From NCBI GenBank assembly GCA_947493695.1, contig CANLSF010000009.1:118048-182047 (forward strand): a stretch of DNA of 64,000 nucleotides, in the 5' to 3' direction. Positions 45,364 to 55,320 of the stretch are shown piece after piece. Numbering within the stretch: position 1 is the first letter of the stretch; each line of letters opens with the position of its first letter. The DNA comes from an uncultured Kiloniellaceae bacterium. Lineage in GTDB: Bacteria > Pseudomonadota > Alphaproteobacteria > Kiloniellales > Kiloniellaceae. The notes under the pieces were generated by a model, which saw only the letters and a program-made list of their open reading frames with translations, ran no database searches and was not told the DNA's origin. The position numbers and the translations under genes are program-made.

Positions 45364-46421
45364 GTGCTTCGGAAGCAGTCCGCGTTCTGGTCGTCGGCTT
45401 GGGCAACATGGGTCTCAGCCATGCCGACGCCTACCACCGCAACGCAGGCTTTGAGATCATCGGATTGGTCAACCGCTCGCCGGTTACGCTCTCTGACGGC
45501 TTAAGCGGCTATCCTTTCTTTGATAGCTATGAAGCAGCGCTCGCGGAAACCAAACCGGATCTCGTATCGGTCAATACCTACACCGACAGCCATGTGGACT
45601 ACGCCATCAAGGCTATGGAAGCCGGCGCGCATGTCTTCGTGGAGAAACCTCTGGCGGCCAACGTCGCCGATGCCGAACGCGTGGTTGAGACCGCGCTCCG
45701 GCTGAAGCGGAAACTGGTGATTGGCTACATCCTGCGCCATCATCCCTCCTGGGTCGAGTTTATCGCCCAGGCCCGCAGGCTCGGCCCGCCCTATGTCATG
45801 CGCATGAACCTGAACCAGCAGTCCAGCGGCGACACCTGGTTCACCCACAAGCGCCTGATGGAGAGCACCTCGCCGATCGTCGATTGCGGCGTCCACTATG
45901 TCGATGTCATGTGTCAGATCACCGATGCCCGCCCGACCCAGGTCCGCGCCATGGGTGTGCGTCTGAGCGACGAGATTGCGCCGGATATGTACAACTACGG
46001 CCACCTGCAGGTGCTGTTCGACGACGGCTCCAACGGTTGGTACGAGGCGGCCTGGGGCCCGATGATTTCCGAAACCGCCTACTTCGTGAAAGATGTCATG
46101 TCTCCCGGCGGCTGCGTCTCGATTATCATGGACGAAAGCGCCAAGTCGGACGACATCGATACGCATACCAAGACGGCAAAAATCAAAGTGCATGCTGCCG
46201 CGCTCGACACCAGCGGCGCGTTCGCACAGGAAGATCAAATGCTCTCGATGGCGGACGAGCCTGGCCATCAGGAACTCTGCGACCGGGAGCAGGCTTTTGT
46301 ACTGAAAGCCATTCGCGAAGACATTGATCTGGAGCGTCATATGCGGGACGCCGTGCAGTCGTTGCGCATCGTGCTGGCTGCCGACCAAAGCGTGCGCGAA
46401 GGCCGCGCGGTAGACCTCTAG
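45360..46421 (+). CDS. Gfo/Idh/MocA-family oxidoreductase
   Basis: A 353-residue NAD(P)-dependent enzyme from a GTG that overlaps the permease stop by 4 bp. The Rossmann motif is VVGLGNMGLSHADAYHRNAG (about 11-30). The catalytic-lysine motif is FVEKPLAANVADAERVV (about 92-108). A C-terminal sugar-binding alpha/beta domain includes DCGVHYVDVMCQIT. This family oxidises or epimerises sugars and cyclitols. Its place between transporter genes in a murQ operon suggests a role on the imported or a derived sugar, but the substrate is unknown. Confidence 0.88.
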   Translation: MSASEAVRVLVVGLGNMGLSHADAYHRNAGFEIIGLVNRSPVTLSDGLSGYPFFDSYEAALAETKPDLVSVNTYTDSHVDYAIKAMEAGAHVFVEKPLAANVADAERVVETALRLKRKLVIGYILRHHPSWVEFIAQARRLGPPYVMRMNLNQQSSGDTWFTHKRLMESTSPIVDCGVHYVDVMCQITDARPTQVRAMGVRLSDEIAPDMYNYGHLQVLFDDGSNGWYEAAWGPMISETAYFVKDVMSPGGCVSIIMDESAKSDDIDTHTKTAKIKVHAAALDTSGAFAQEDQMLSMADEPGHQELCDREQAFVLKAIREDIDLERHMRDAVQSLRIVLAADQSVREGRAVDL

Positions 46422-46490
46422 CGCGCTCGGACAGGCGAGAAAACTCATCTAATCGCAACATGCGATAAAGAAAGATAAAGGGCGGATCAC

Positions 46491-47495
46491 GTGGGATCGC
46501 TGAAACTCCAAGGCATAAGCAAATCTTTCGGTCCGGTGGAGGTCCTGAAGGACATAAACCTCGAGGTGGAAACCGGCGAGTTTCTCGTATTCGTCGGTCC
46601 TTCAGGCTGCGGTAAGTCGACCCTCCTACGCATCATCGCCGGCCTGGAGGATCAGAGCGCCGGCCAGGTGCTGATCGCGGAGGATGCGGTCGATCACCTG
46701 CCGCCCTCAAAGCGCGGCATCGCCATGGTCTTTCAGTCTTATGCGCTCTATCCCCATCTGACCGCGCGCGGAAATATGAGTCTTGGCCTGAAGCAGGCGG
46801 GCGCGGGCAAGGACAGCATCGCGCAACAGGTTCAACTGGCGGCAGATATGCTGTCGCTGGAAACGCTGCTTGAGCGCAAACCCTCGGAGCTCTCCGGCGG
46901 GCAGCGGCAACGCGTCGCCATCGGCCGCGCCATCGTGCGCGAACCGACGCTCTTTCTCTTCGACGAACCGCTCTCCAACCTGGATGCCGCGCTGCGGGTC
47001 AACACGCGGATCGAAATCGCCAAGCTCCACCGCACCCTGAAATCCACCATGGTCTACGTCACCCACGACCAGACCGAGGCGATGACCCTGGCCGACAAGA
47101 TCGTCGTGCTCAACGAGGGCCGCATTGAGCAGGTCGGGCATCCGCTCGAACTCTATCGGCGTCCGGCCAACCGTTTCGTCGCAGGCTTCATCGGCTCGCC
47201 GAAAATGAACTTCGTCAGCGGCGAAGCGGCCGCAGCCTTCGGCGCGGCGGAAATCGGTATTCGCCCTGAACATATCGCCCTGTCACGCGACAACGGAACC
47301 TGGAGGGGTGTCGTCAGTCATGCCGAACATCTGGGATCGGACACCTTCGTTTACATCGAAGTTGAAGATATCGGTCTTCTGACTGTGCGCACACTGGGCG
47401 AGACCATTTGCCAGCCCGGCGAAGACTTTTACCTGACGCCAAATACCGAAGCCCTTCATCGTTTCGATGCAAGCGGTGTTTCGATCGAAAGCTGA
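46491..47495 (+). CDS. Sugar ABC transporter ATP-binding protein (UgpC/MsmK type)
   Basis: A 334-residue ATPase. Walker [11 protein letters not shown] lies at about 36-45, the Q-loop in [10 protein letters not shown], the signature [12 protein letters not shown] at about 133-144, Walker [13 protein letters not shown], and the switch histidine in [14 protein letters not shown]-terminal TOBE regulatory domain follows. It starts at a GTG with an AAAGGGCGG site and powers the two permeases above. It is the last gene of the murQ operon. Confidence 0.93.
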   Translation: MGSLKLQGISKSFGPVEVLKDINLEVETGEFLVFVGPSGCGKSTLLRIIAGLEDQSAGQVLIAEDAVDHLPPSKRGIAMVFQSYALYPHLTARGNMSLGLKQAGAGKDSIAQQVQLAADMLSLETLLERKPSELSGGQRQRVAIGRAIVREPTLFLFDEPLSNLDAALRVNTRIEIAKLHRTLKSTMVYVTHDQTEAMTLADKIVVLNEGRIEQVGHPLELYRRPANRFVAGFIGSPKMNFVSGEAAAAFGAAEIGIRPEHIALSRDNGTWRGVVSHAEHLGSDTFVYIEVEDIGLLTVRTLGETICQPGEDFYLTPNTEALHRFDASGVSIES

Positions 47496-47659
47496 TTGGC
47501 GGCAACGGCCTTTTGACACACTTATAGCGCTTATTTCATAAGATTGCGTATCGTAGTTTGTACACATAATGTCGTATTCTGCATCGCATAGTATGCAGAT
47601 ACATAAGCGCCAGCATTCAGTGTTCCCAGAAGTCACTGAAGAAACCACCGTATTTCAGT

Positions 47660-48250
47660 GTGGCGGAAAAACTGGCGCGCGAGTTGGACCAAGATGTTAT
47701 GCAAAATCAGATTTCACAGAACCCGGTCTCGTTCCGGCGCGCATTGATCCATCCGGTATTACTGGAACTCTATGACCTATGGCAGCTGAGTCGCGGTGAC
47801 AATCCGGCCATGCCGAGAAGTGGCCTCGACCCGACCAAAATACCGCACCTCCTGAAAAATCTCATTCTCGTGGACGTGACGAATGGCGTCCAGGCCCTCA
47901 GATACCGTCTTGTCGGTACAGAAATCGTGACTGCTCACGGCGTGGACTACACCGGAAAGACACTCGAAGAACTCACCAGCGGCGCGACGCTGGACTTCAC
48001 CCGCAACCTCTACGGCACAGTTATCGGTCAAGCCGTTCCGGTATTCTCTCAGGGGCGTTTTAAATGGGAAGGTAAGGAACATTGCTGGACCAAGCGCCTG
48101 CATCTCCCGCTCACAAGAGACGGCGAGAAGATCGATGTCGTCCTGGTCGGACAGATCTACGAAACGGCAGTTGCCGAACGCGCCGAAGAAATCCGGCCCG
48201 CGCGACCGGAAGAACTGGCCAGCGACCAGGCGGCGCTCAAGCTACGGTAG
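47660..48250 (+). CDS. PAS_5-type domain protein (second of three)
   Basis: 196 residues from a GTG at 47660. An ATG at 47699 is an alternative, and neither has a good ribosome site. The pattern LLELYDLWQLSRGDNPAMPR, ILVDVTNGVQALRYRLVGTEI, DYTGKTLEELTS and HLPLTRDGEKIDVVLVGQIY matches the PAS-like group also seen at 23799 and 60231. Ligand and output are unknown. It is convergent with the SMP-30 gene. Confidence 0.75.
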   Translation: MAEKLARELDQDVMQNQISQNPVSFRRALIHPVLLELYDLWQLSRGDNPAMPRSGLDPTKIPHLLKNLILVDVTNGVQALRYRLVGTEIVTAHGVDYTGKTLEELTSGATLDFTRNLYGTVIGQAVPVFSQGRFKWEGKEHCWTKRLHLPLTRDGEKIDVVLVGQIYETAVAERAEEIRPARPEELASDQAALKLR

Positions 48251-48258
48251 CATAGAGT

Positions 48259-49161
48259 TTAAACGGCCCCGCTGACCGCGAGATACATCGCATAGAGCGA
48301 TGTCGTCGCGGTGATGAAAAGACGATTGTTCTTCGGACCGCCGAACGTCACGTTCGCGACCGCTTCTTCAATCAGGATTTCCCCAAGCAATCGACCGGCA
48401 GGCGAAAAGCACTGGACACCTCCGCCTGTGCTGCTCCAGAGGTTGCCCTCCTGATCCAGGCGGAACCCGTCGGGAACCCCCTTGTCGATATCCGTAAAGA
48501 CGCGGCCGTTTGTCAGCCTCACACCGTCCTCGATATCGAAAACCCGGATATGGTGAGGCCCGTCAACCTGATGCGAGAGACCTGTATCCGAAACATAAAG
48601 CTTTGATTCATCGGGCGAGAACGCCAAACCGTTCGGCTTCACGAAATCTTCCGCAAGCAACGTCAGGGCACCACTCTGTACGTCCAGGCGGAAGACGAAG
48701 CAGCCATCCTGTTCCTGGTTCGCCCGCCTGCCTTCGTAGTCACTCAGGATTCCGTAGCTCGGATCGGTGAACCAGATCGAACCATCCGACTTCACCACCA
48801 CATCATTGGGCGAATTCAAGCGCTTACCGTTATAGCTGTCGGCCAATACCGAGATCGAACCATCACTTTCCGTTCGCGTCACGCTCCGGCTCAAATGCTC
48901 GCAGGTGATCAGGCGGCCCTGCTGATCCCGTGTGTTGCCGTTGGAGTTGTTCGAGGCGCTCCGGTAGACCCGCATCCCCAGGCCCTCCACCCACTGCAGC
49001 ATGCGATTGTTCGGAATATCACTCCAGAGCAGGTAATCGCCTTGCGGGAAATAAACCGGTCCCTCCGCCCACAGCATCCCGCTGCAGAGTTTCTTGAGAT
49101 CGGCCGCTGGATTGACCAGAAACCGGAAAGCTTCGTCGTGAACGATGACTTCACCGGTCAT
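48259..49161 (-). CDS. SMP-30/gluconolactonase/LRE family protein
   Basis: A 300-residue six-bladed propeller lactonase. The start at 49161 (MTGEVIVHDEAFRFLV) has GGGGGG at 6 nt. Metal-site motifs are LWAEGPVYFPQGDYLLWSDI (Glu), LNSPNDVVVKSDGSIWFTDP (Asn/Asp), KPNGLAFSPDESKLYVSDTG (Asn) and DKGVPDGFRLDQEGNLWSST (Asp). It probably opens an aldonolactone. No signal peptide is present. It is divergent from the histidine kinase and near the ribose-type transporter, which suggests a sugar-oxidation route. Confidence 0.88.
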   Translation of the reverse strand: MTGEVIVHDEAFRFLVNPAADLKKLCSGMLWAEGPVYFPQGDYLLWSDIPNNRMLQWVEGLGMRVYRSASNNSNGNTRDQQGRLITCEHLSRSVTRTESDGSISVLADSYNGKRLNSPNDVVVKSDGSIWFTDPSYGILSDYEGRRANQEQDGCFVFRLDVQSGALTLLAEDFVKPNGLAFSPDESKLYVSDTGLSHQVDGPHHIRVFDIEDGVRLTNGRVFTDIDKGVPDGFRLDQEGNLWSSTGGGVQCFSPAGRLLGEILIEEAVANVTFGGPKNNRLFITATTSLYAMYLAVSGAV

Positions 49162-49410
49162 CACATTCCCCCCGTCAGGCCCTTCTGTTTAACCACACTT
49201 GGTCCGAGCCAATGTTTGTAAACGGCGAGGTTACTGCGGTCTTACCTTCGATGTCTGCCCGGCTTCACGGATTGCCGGCGCAGTTTTCATCCGGTCGCCC
49301 TGCGGATGTCCGCAGAGACGCGGGCGGATAACAACACGCCCACCGCAACGAGAGATCTGGCTGGTGCGCTGGCGCCATGCTAACCTCATTCCCTGGAAAG
49401 TATCGCAAAT

Positions 49411-50733
49411 ATGACCGAACAAACACATCCTCTGCTGGATCGCTATATGGCGATATCGCGCGCCGTAGCAGGCCAATTGGACTTTCAGCAGGTTCTGCAG
49501 CGCGTGGCCGGCGAGATTCAGGCGCTCATTCCCTACGATCATATGGATATTTCGGTCATTTTCGCGGATACCCGCGACTGCTGCGCCGCCTACGAGGTGG
49601 GGGTCGCGACGGGCTGGGGCGAAGCCGACGCACCCAAACCGATCGAGAAAAGCCCGATCCGCCAGCTCCTGCGCGGTGACGTCGACTGCATTCTGACCGG
49701 CGACGCCTGGCAGGACGATCGCTTTCACTTCGAAGGCGCGTTCGACGCACCGATCTACGAAGCCCGGCTTCACAGCCGCCTGCATGTGCCCTTCAGAGTT
49801 CATGGCACAATTCATGGTGCGCTGAACATTTCCTGTCACGAAAAAGACCGTTACAGCGAAGACGATGTCACCACGGCGCGTGAGATCGCCGATCTTCTGG
49901 CCCCTTACGTCTATGCACTGATCCGCAGTGAAGAGGCCAAAAAGCTCGCGCTTTCGGAAGGGGCCGCACGCGGGCGCGAGGAAGCTTTGCGGGTCGGGGC
50001 GCTGCGCCTGACCGAAGGTATGGAGAACGAACGCAAGCGCCTCGGCATGGATCTGCACGATCAGACACTGGCCGATCTGGCGCGGGTGTCTCGGCAGCTT
50101 TCCCACCTGCAGCGGCAACCGGGCCTGAGGGCGTCCGATCTGGCCGAACTGGACGGCGAAATCTCGACCTGCATCACCGAGCTGCGGCGCATAATCGAGG
50201 ACACCAAACCCGGCATCCTGGAACTTTTCGGTTTTAGTGAAGCTGTGGAGGCGCAACTGGAAAGGTCCGTTGCCAGCGCGCAACCGCCTATCAGAACGAT
50301 GGTAACCGACAATACGGCCTCGTTGCTGGACAGCGGCCCCGACCCACTGCGCCAGACCATGTTCAGGATCGTGCAGGAAGCCATCAATAATGCAGTGAAA
50401 CACGGGCACGCGCGCAAGATCAGTGTTTCCATCGACACCACAGCAAGCCACCTGAACGTCAGTATCGAAGATAATGGCATCGGTCCGGCAGGCGGGTGGG
50501 ACCGTTCCTCCGGCGGGGTCGACAATATGCGGGTGCGCGCGCGCCTGATCTCCGCATCCATCGATTTCGCGCGCTCCTCACCCGAAGGACTGACCCGCGT
50601 CATCATCAGCCTGCCGCTGGCGCAGTTGACGCAGGCCGAGACCGAACTGGAAAACTTACGCTCCGAAAGCAGCGGTAATAAGGATTCAGCGTCCGCCACA
50701 TCGATCCCTCAAAACAAAGAAGCGGCGCAGTAA
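49411..50733 (+). CDS. GAF-domain sensor histidine kinase (HisKA_3/NarX type)
   Basis: A 440-residue cytoplasmic sensor kinase. A GAF domain fills about residues 15-175. The dimerisation and phosphoacceptor helix holds His216 in ERKRLGMDLHDQTLADLARV. The ATPase domain has the N-box VQEAINNAVKHGHA and DNGIGPAGG. The C-terminal tail is Glu/Ser-rich. No membrane helix is present, so it probably senses an internal ligand through GAF. The response-regulator gene follows 9 bp later. Confidence 0.9.
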   Translation: MTEQTHPLLDRYMAISRAVAGQLDFQQVLQRVAGEIQALIPYDHMDISVIFADTRDCCAAYEVGVATGWGEADAPKPIEKSPIRQLLRGDVDCILTGDAWQDDRFHFEGAFDAPIYEARLHSRLHVPFRVHGTIHGALNISCHEKDRYSEDDVTTAREIADLLAPYVYALIRSEEAKKLALSEGAARGREEALRVGALRLTEGMENERKRLGMDLHDQTLADLARVSRQLSHLQRQPGLRASDLAELDGEISTCITELRRIIEDTKPGILELFGFSEAVEAQLERSVASAQPPIRTMVTDNTASLLDSGPDPLRQTMFRIVQEAINNAVKHGHARKISVSIDTTASHLNVSIEDNGIGPAGGWDRSSGGVDNMRVRARLISASIDFARSSPEGLTRVIISLPLAQLTQAETELENLRSESSGNKDSASATSIPQNKEAAQ

Positions 50734-50742
50734 GGGACAGGA

Positions 50743-51489
50743 ATGAACATACTGGTAACCGAAGACGACCCCTTTCACAGGGCCTATCTGAAAGAGGCCG
50801 TGATGCGCGCGCTTCCGGAATGTGATGCGGTCTTTGAAGCCGAGAATGGCAAAGCCGCCATTGAGATCGTCGAACGAAGCGATATTCATGGCGTGATCAT
50901 GGATCTGCAGATGCCCGAAACCAATGGCGTAACGGCTGCCAAGCAGATCTGGCGCAAGTTTCCCGCAATGCGCGTTCTCTTCTGGTCGAACTATGCCGAC
51001 GAGGCTTACGTGCGGGGCGTATCCCGCATCGTCCCTCAAGCCGCGGCCTATGGATATCTGCTGAAGTCGGCGAGCGAAGACCGTCTGGTGCTGGCCCTGC
51101 GGGGTGTTTTGCGCGAAGACCAGTGCATTATCGACCGCGAGATCCGCGGCGTTCAGCAGAGAACCGAGAACATGCTCGAGGGCCTGACAGATTCTGAGTT
51201 TGAAGTCCTGATGGATATCTCGCTTGGCATGACGGACAAGGCCATCGCAGCCCGGCGGAACATGTCCACACGCGGTGTCCAAAGCCGTCTCAAGCACCTC
51301 TATGAAAAACTCGGCGTCGACGAACGTGAGGCGGATTCCGAATTCGGTCCGATCTTCAATTCCCGCACCCGGGCAGTGGCCGTGGCCATGGAGCGCGGTC
51401 TTCTGAACGTCAATGGCCTGGCTGCCCTGCAGGACGATCTGGATCGCTGGCGATCGGTCCGAACACCGGGTGCGCGCGGCAGAGCCTGA
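50743..51489 (+). CDS. Response regulator with LuxR-like HTH output
   Basis: A 248-residue regulator. The receiver domain has Asp8/Asp9, phosphorylation Asp54 (GVIMDLQMPETNG) and the conserved lysine in YGYLLKSAS. The output helix-turn-helix is LTDSEFEVLMDISLGMTDKA and MSTRGVQSRLKHLYEKLG, NarL-like. About ten extra residues (DEREADSEFGPIFNS) lie before the last helix, which is unusual. It probably pairs with the upstream kinase and may control the sugar importer downstream. Confidence 0.88.
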   Translation: MNILVTEDDPFHRAYLKEAVMRALPECDAVFEAENGKAAIEIVERSDIHGVIMDLQMPETNGVTAAKQIWRKFPAMRVLFWSNYADEAYVRGVSRIVPQAAAYGYLLKSASEDRLVLALRGVLREDQCIIDREIRGVQQRTENMLEGLTDSEFEVLMDISLGMTDKAIAARRNMSTRGVQSRLKHLYEKLGVDEREADSEFGPIFNSRTRAVAVAMERGLLNVNGLAALQDDLDRWRSVRTPGARGRA

Positions 51490-51836
51490 AACAACACCCT
51501 GCGGAAACCCGCAGCAGCAGAAGTGAATTTGCGAATCAAGATTCCTGCAAGCGCCGCATACGAATTGCGCAGCAGGCGGTAGGTTAAATCAAAATGCCGT
51601 AGAGCATTTAAAAGAATATGTCAGGGAGGATCTGTCACCGCAGCGTTCAAGGCACGATGTGCCCGGCGCAGAACTGCGTGACCATGGCAAATCCCCTTAA
51701 AGAGATTGCGGCAGGCCATACAAACACGGTCCGGCATTCTCACGCGATGATCGAACGTCTGATACGTGAGGTGTGTTGCTTCGATAATAAACGATCAAAC
51801 CCTCGGCTGAGTGTCGCCGAGTTAAGGAGGAAAACT
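51490..51836 (+). promoter_or_regulatory. Leader/promoter region of the ribose-type importer
   Basis: 347 bp without a convincing gene. The frame of the binding protein extends back to 51618, but the Sec signal and AAGGAGG site place its start at 51837. A weak CTGCGG/CCGCAG hairpin lies just after the response-regulator stop. The remainder should hold the operon promoter, not identified. Confidence 0.45.
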
Positions 51837-52859
51837 ATGGTTCGTTTCAAGAAAACAGTCCTGTCTCTCGGTGTTGCGGCCACATTGGCCGCGGTCACCC
51901 AAACCCCAGCTGTTGCGGATACCGCCGACAAGCGCATTGCGCTCTCCAACAACTACGCCGGCAACTCCTGGCGCCAGGCCATGCTCACCAGCTGGGACAA
52001 GATTACCTCAGCCGCGGTAAAAGACGGTGTCGTCGCGTCTGCCGACGCCTTCACCACAGCGGAAAATCAGGTCACAGAGCAAGCCGCACAGATTCAGAAC
52101 CTCATTCTCCAGGGTTATGATGCCATCGTAATCAACGCGGCGTCGCCCGATGCCCTCAACGGTGCGGTCGAGGAAGCCTGCGCCGCCGGCATCAAGGTCA
52201 TCTCCTTTGACGGTATCGTAACCGCTCCCTGCGCCTGGCGGATCGCCATCGACTTCAAGCAGATGGGCAAGGAACAGCTGGTCTATCTCGCCAAGCACAT
52301 GCCGGACGGTGGCAACCTGCTCGAAATCCGCGGCCTCGCCGGGGTCTTCGTGGACGACGAAATCAGCGCCGGCATTCACGAAGGCGTGGCGGAGAATTCC
52401 CAGTTCAAGATCGTCGGTTCCGTGCACGGCGACTGGGCCCAGGATGTCTCGCAAAAGGCCGTGGCCGGCATTCTGCCTTCGCTGCCTGAGATCACGGGCG
52501 TCGTGACCCAGGGTGGAGACGGCTACGGCGCGGCACAGGCCTTCAAGGCCGCTGGCCGTCCGATGCCCCTGATCATCATGGGCAACCGCCAGGACGAGCT
52601 GAAGTGGTGGAAAGAACAGAAGGACGCGAACGGCTACAAGACCATGTCCGTCTCCATTGCGCCGGGTGTCTCTACCCTCGCCTTCTGGGTTGCTCAGCAG
52701 ATTCTCGATGGCGCCGATGTGCCGAAAGAGCTGACGGTTCCCTTCCTGCGGGTTGACCAGGACGACCTGGAAGAAAAACTGGCCGGCACCGAAGAAGGCA
52801 GTGTCGCCAACGTCGAGTACTCCCTGGATGACGCCAAGAAAGTCATCGCGGGTAAGTAA
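51837..52859 (+). CDS. Sugar ABC transporter, ribose-type substrate-binding protein
   Basis: A 340-residue periplasmic protein from an ATG with AAGGAGG at 6 nt. A signal peptide of about 27 residues (cleaved after AVA) is followed by the RbsB-like fold IALSNNYAGNSWRQAMLTSW, then LILQGYDAIVINAASPDALN, GIKVISFDGIV and later GVVTQGGDGYGAAQAFKAAG. The ligand is likely a pentose, hexose or polyol. Confidence 0.9.
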   Translation: MVRFKKTVLSLGVAATLAAVTQTPAVADTADKRIALSNNYAGNSWRQAMLTSWDKITSAAVKDGVVASADAFTTAENQVTEQAAQIQNLILQGYDAIVINAASPDALNGAVEEACAAGIKVISFDGIVTAPCAWRIAIDFKQMGKEQLVYLAKHMPDGGNLLEIRGLAGVFVDDEISAGIHEGVAENSQFKIVGSVHGDWAQDVSQKAVAGILPSLPEITGVVTQGGDGYGAAQAFKAAGRPMPLIIMGNRQDELKWWKEQKDANGYKTMSVSIAPGVSTLAFWVAQQILDGADVPKELTVPFLRVDQDDLEEKLAGTEEGSVANVEYSLDDAKKVIAGK

Positions 52860-52900
52860 CCGAAAGCGGTTCCGACAAAGAAGGAAGCAAGGAGCTTAGG

Positions 52901-54385
52901 TTGGAACCTTTTGTCACTCTGGACGGCGTCGGCAAGAATTACGGCGCCGTCCAGGCATTACAGCATGTGGATCTTCAGATCCTCGCGGGCCAGGCCCTGG
53001 GGATCGTCGGTCATAACGGCGCGGGCAAATCGACACTGATCTCGATCCTGGCCGGGGCACAGTCACCTTCAGACGGCAAACTTACGTTCCAGGAAAGCGG
53101 GACATCCCTCCCCGGCTACAAAGTCGATCAGGCTCAGGCCCACGGCATTCGCTGCGTCTTTCAGGAGCTCTCGCTCTGCCCCAATCTGACGGTCGCCGAA
53201 AACGCCCGCATTCTGCATCCCGCCATAAAGGGGATTGGCTGGAAGGCCAGGGCCCGAACCCTGATTTCCGAAAAACTCGACGAGGTATTTCCCGGGCACG
53301 GGATCAATCCCGACGATGAAGTGGGCGACCTCTCGATCGCCAAACGCCAGATGGTCGAGATCGCCCGTGCCTTTACCCGGGTCGAGAGCCCGATCCACCT
53401 GATCATCCTGGATGAACCGACCTCCTCGCTGGACGCCATCATCGCGCAGCAACTCCTGAAACATCTGCGCGGTTTTGTAGACCAGGGCGGTGCCTGCATC
53501 CTGATATCGCATCTTCTGGAGGAGATCCTGCAAAGCAGCGACCGGGTCGTGGTCATGCGCGACGGTGGCATCGTCGACGACCGCGCCGCCCGGGATTTCG
53601 ACCGGGCGAAACTGGTCGAAGCCATGGGCAGCGTTGCCAAGGAACATGGCAACTCCGGCAAGACCGCAAAACAGCGATCTACGGACAGCCAGCCCCTGGT
53701 TTCGATCCGCCCGGCACAGCAAGGCGACACGCGGCGTCTACAGGCCTACAGCGGCGAGATCGTTGGCCTTGCGGGTCTGAGCGGGCATGGACAGACCGAC
53801 GCACTGGTCGATATTTACCTGGAGAAACGGCGGGACGGACAGAGCCCGCAAAAGGCTGTGCCCATGGCCCTGGTGGCCGGCGACAGACAGGTCGACGGCG
53901 TCTTTCCACTCTGGTCAATCGGCATGAACATCGTGATTGGTTCCATGCGCCAGCTCACGCGCAGCGGCCTGATCGATCCCGAAGCGGAAGCGCGTCTCTG
54001 TAAAGACTGGCGCGAAAAGATCGCGATCCGCACCCCCGATATGAACAACAACATCCTCTCGCTCTCCGGCGGCAACCAGCAAAAGGCGCTCTTCGCGCGG
54101 GCTCTGGCATCGGACGCTGAGATCATTCTGATGGACGACCCCATGCGCGGGGTGGACATCGGCACCAAACAGGAAGTCTATGAGATGATTCGCGAGGAGG
54201 CAGGGTTGGGACGGACCTTCCTCTGGTACACCACCGAGATGGACGAGCTCGAACACTGTGATCATGTCTATGTGTTCCGCAACGGCGCAATTGTGGCCGA
54301 CCTGTCAGGCGATGAAGTGACCGAACAGCGGGTGCTGCAAGCCTCTTTCGAAGAGAGCACGGACGCCCAGGAGCGCAGCGCGTGA
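52901..54385 (+). CDS. Sugar ABC transporter ATP-binding protein (RbsA/MglA type)
   Basis: A 494-residue protein with two ABC domains and a TTG start preceded by AGGAGC. The first domain has Walker A GHNGAGKSTL (about 43-52) and Walker B LIILDEPTSSLD, but a weak signature, LSIAKRQMVEIARAF, in place of LSGGQ. The second has a degenerate Walker A (GLSGHGQTDALV) and an intact signature, LSGGNQQKALFARAL. This division between a competent and a degenerate site is normal for RbsA-type ATPases. Confidence 0.9.
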   Translation: MEPFVTLDGVGKNYGAVQALQHVDLQILAGQALGIVGHNGAGKSTLISILAGAQSPSDGKLTFQESGTSLPGYKVDQAQAHGIRCVFQELSLCPNLTVAENARILHPAIKGIGWKARARTLISEKLDEVFPGHGINPDDEVGDLSIAKRQMVEIARAFTRVESPIHLIILDEPTSSLDAIIAQQLLKHLRGFVDQGGACILISHLLEEILQSSDRVVVMRDGGIVDDRAARDFDRAKLVEAMGSVAKEHGNSGKTAKQRSTDSQPLVSIRPAQQGDTRRLQAYSGEIVGLAGLSGHGQTDALVDIYLEKRRDGQSPQKAVPMALVAGDRQVDGVFPLWSIGMNIVIGSMRQLTRSGLIDPEAEARLCKDWREKIAIRTPDMNNNILSLSGGNQQKALFARALASDAEIILMDDPMRGVDIGTKQEVYEMIREEAGLGRTFLWYTTEMDELEHCDHVYVFRNGAIVADLSGDEVTEQRVLQASFEESTDAQERSA

Positions 54386-55320
54386 AGAGCTTTGTTCCCT
54401 CCTCCCGTCTTTTGCGCAGCCTGCTGCCAGCGTTTTCTCTGACGGTCATTCTGATCGCCATCTTCTATCTGCAGCCCAGGGCCATGAGTTACTTCGGCCT
54501 GAATCTGCTTTTGAACCTGGCGCTGCCCATCGCCTTCGCGACGCTGGCACAGATGTGCGTGATCACCGTCAACGATCTCGATCTCGGGATCGGCGCCTTC
54601 GTGGGCTTTGTCGCCTGTGTCGGCGCAACCTGGCTCAACGAATCTCCGCTTTTGGGCGTGGCGGTCCTGCTGCTCTGTATCCTCGCCTACGCGGCGATGG
54701 GCGCATTGATACATCTGCGCAATCTGCCCTCAATTGTCGTCACCCTCGGCATGTCTTTTTTCTGGCTCGGGCTGGCTCTGTTGGTTCTGCCGACACCGGG
54801 CGGGAAAGCACCGGAATGGGTCCGCGAGGCCATGACCTTCAAGGCGCCCGGCCTGCCAACCACCATCTACGCATCGGCGCTGGTGGCGCTCGTCGTGCAT
54901 TTCGCGCTGATGCGCTCGTCATACGGCGCGGTCGTACGCGGTGTCGGCGGCAATCCCCGGTCCGTCGAACGCGCGGGCTGGTCGATCCTCAAGGCCAAGA
55001 TGTCCATGTATGCCCTGGCCGGTTTCTTCGGTGTCCTCAGCGGGATCTCTCTGATCGGCCTGACAACCTCCGCCGACGCCAATATCGCATTGCGCTACAC
55101 CTTGCTGTCGATAGCGGGAGTCATACTGGGCGGCGGCGAATTCGTCGGTGGGCGCATTTCGCCGGTCGGCGCGGTTCTGGGCGCCATGACCCTGACGCTC
55201 GCCGCATCTTTCCTGTCTTTCCTGCGGATTTCGCCGGACTGGCAGATTGGGGCACAGGGCGCGATCCTGATCATCGTTCTGGCCTTGCGGGTTCTGATCA
55301 ACAGGACGGGAAAGAAATGA
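54382..55320 (+). CDS. Sugar ABC transporter permease (RbsC type), first
   Basis: A 312-residue permease from a GTG that overlaps the ATPase stop by 4 bp. Eight or more membrane segments are visible. The RbsC signatures are MCVITVNDLDLGIGAFVGFV and ILGGGEFVGGRISPVGAVLG. It pairs with the next permease as a heterodimer. Confidence 0.9.
   Translation: MKSFVPSSRLLRSLLPAFSLTVILIAIFYLQPRAMSYFGLNLLLNLALPIAFATLAQMCVITVNDLDLGIGAFVGFVACVGATWLNESPLLGVAVLLLCILAYAAMGALIHLRNLPSIVVTLGMSFFWLGLALLVLPTPGGKAPEWVREAMTFKAPGLPTTIYASALVALVVHFALMRSSYGAVVRGVGGNPRSVERAGWSILKAKMSMYALAGFFGVLSGISLIGLTTSADANIALRYTLLSIAGVILGGGEFVGGRISPVGAVLGAMTLTLAASFLSFLRISPDWQIGAQGAILIIVLALRVLINRTGKK

Noticed and set aside
54555..55316. 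N-terminal extension of the second ribose-type permease
   Set aside because: It overlaps the first permease in another frame, is Arg-rich, and the ATG at 55317 gives a normal permease with an ATGA overlap.
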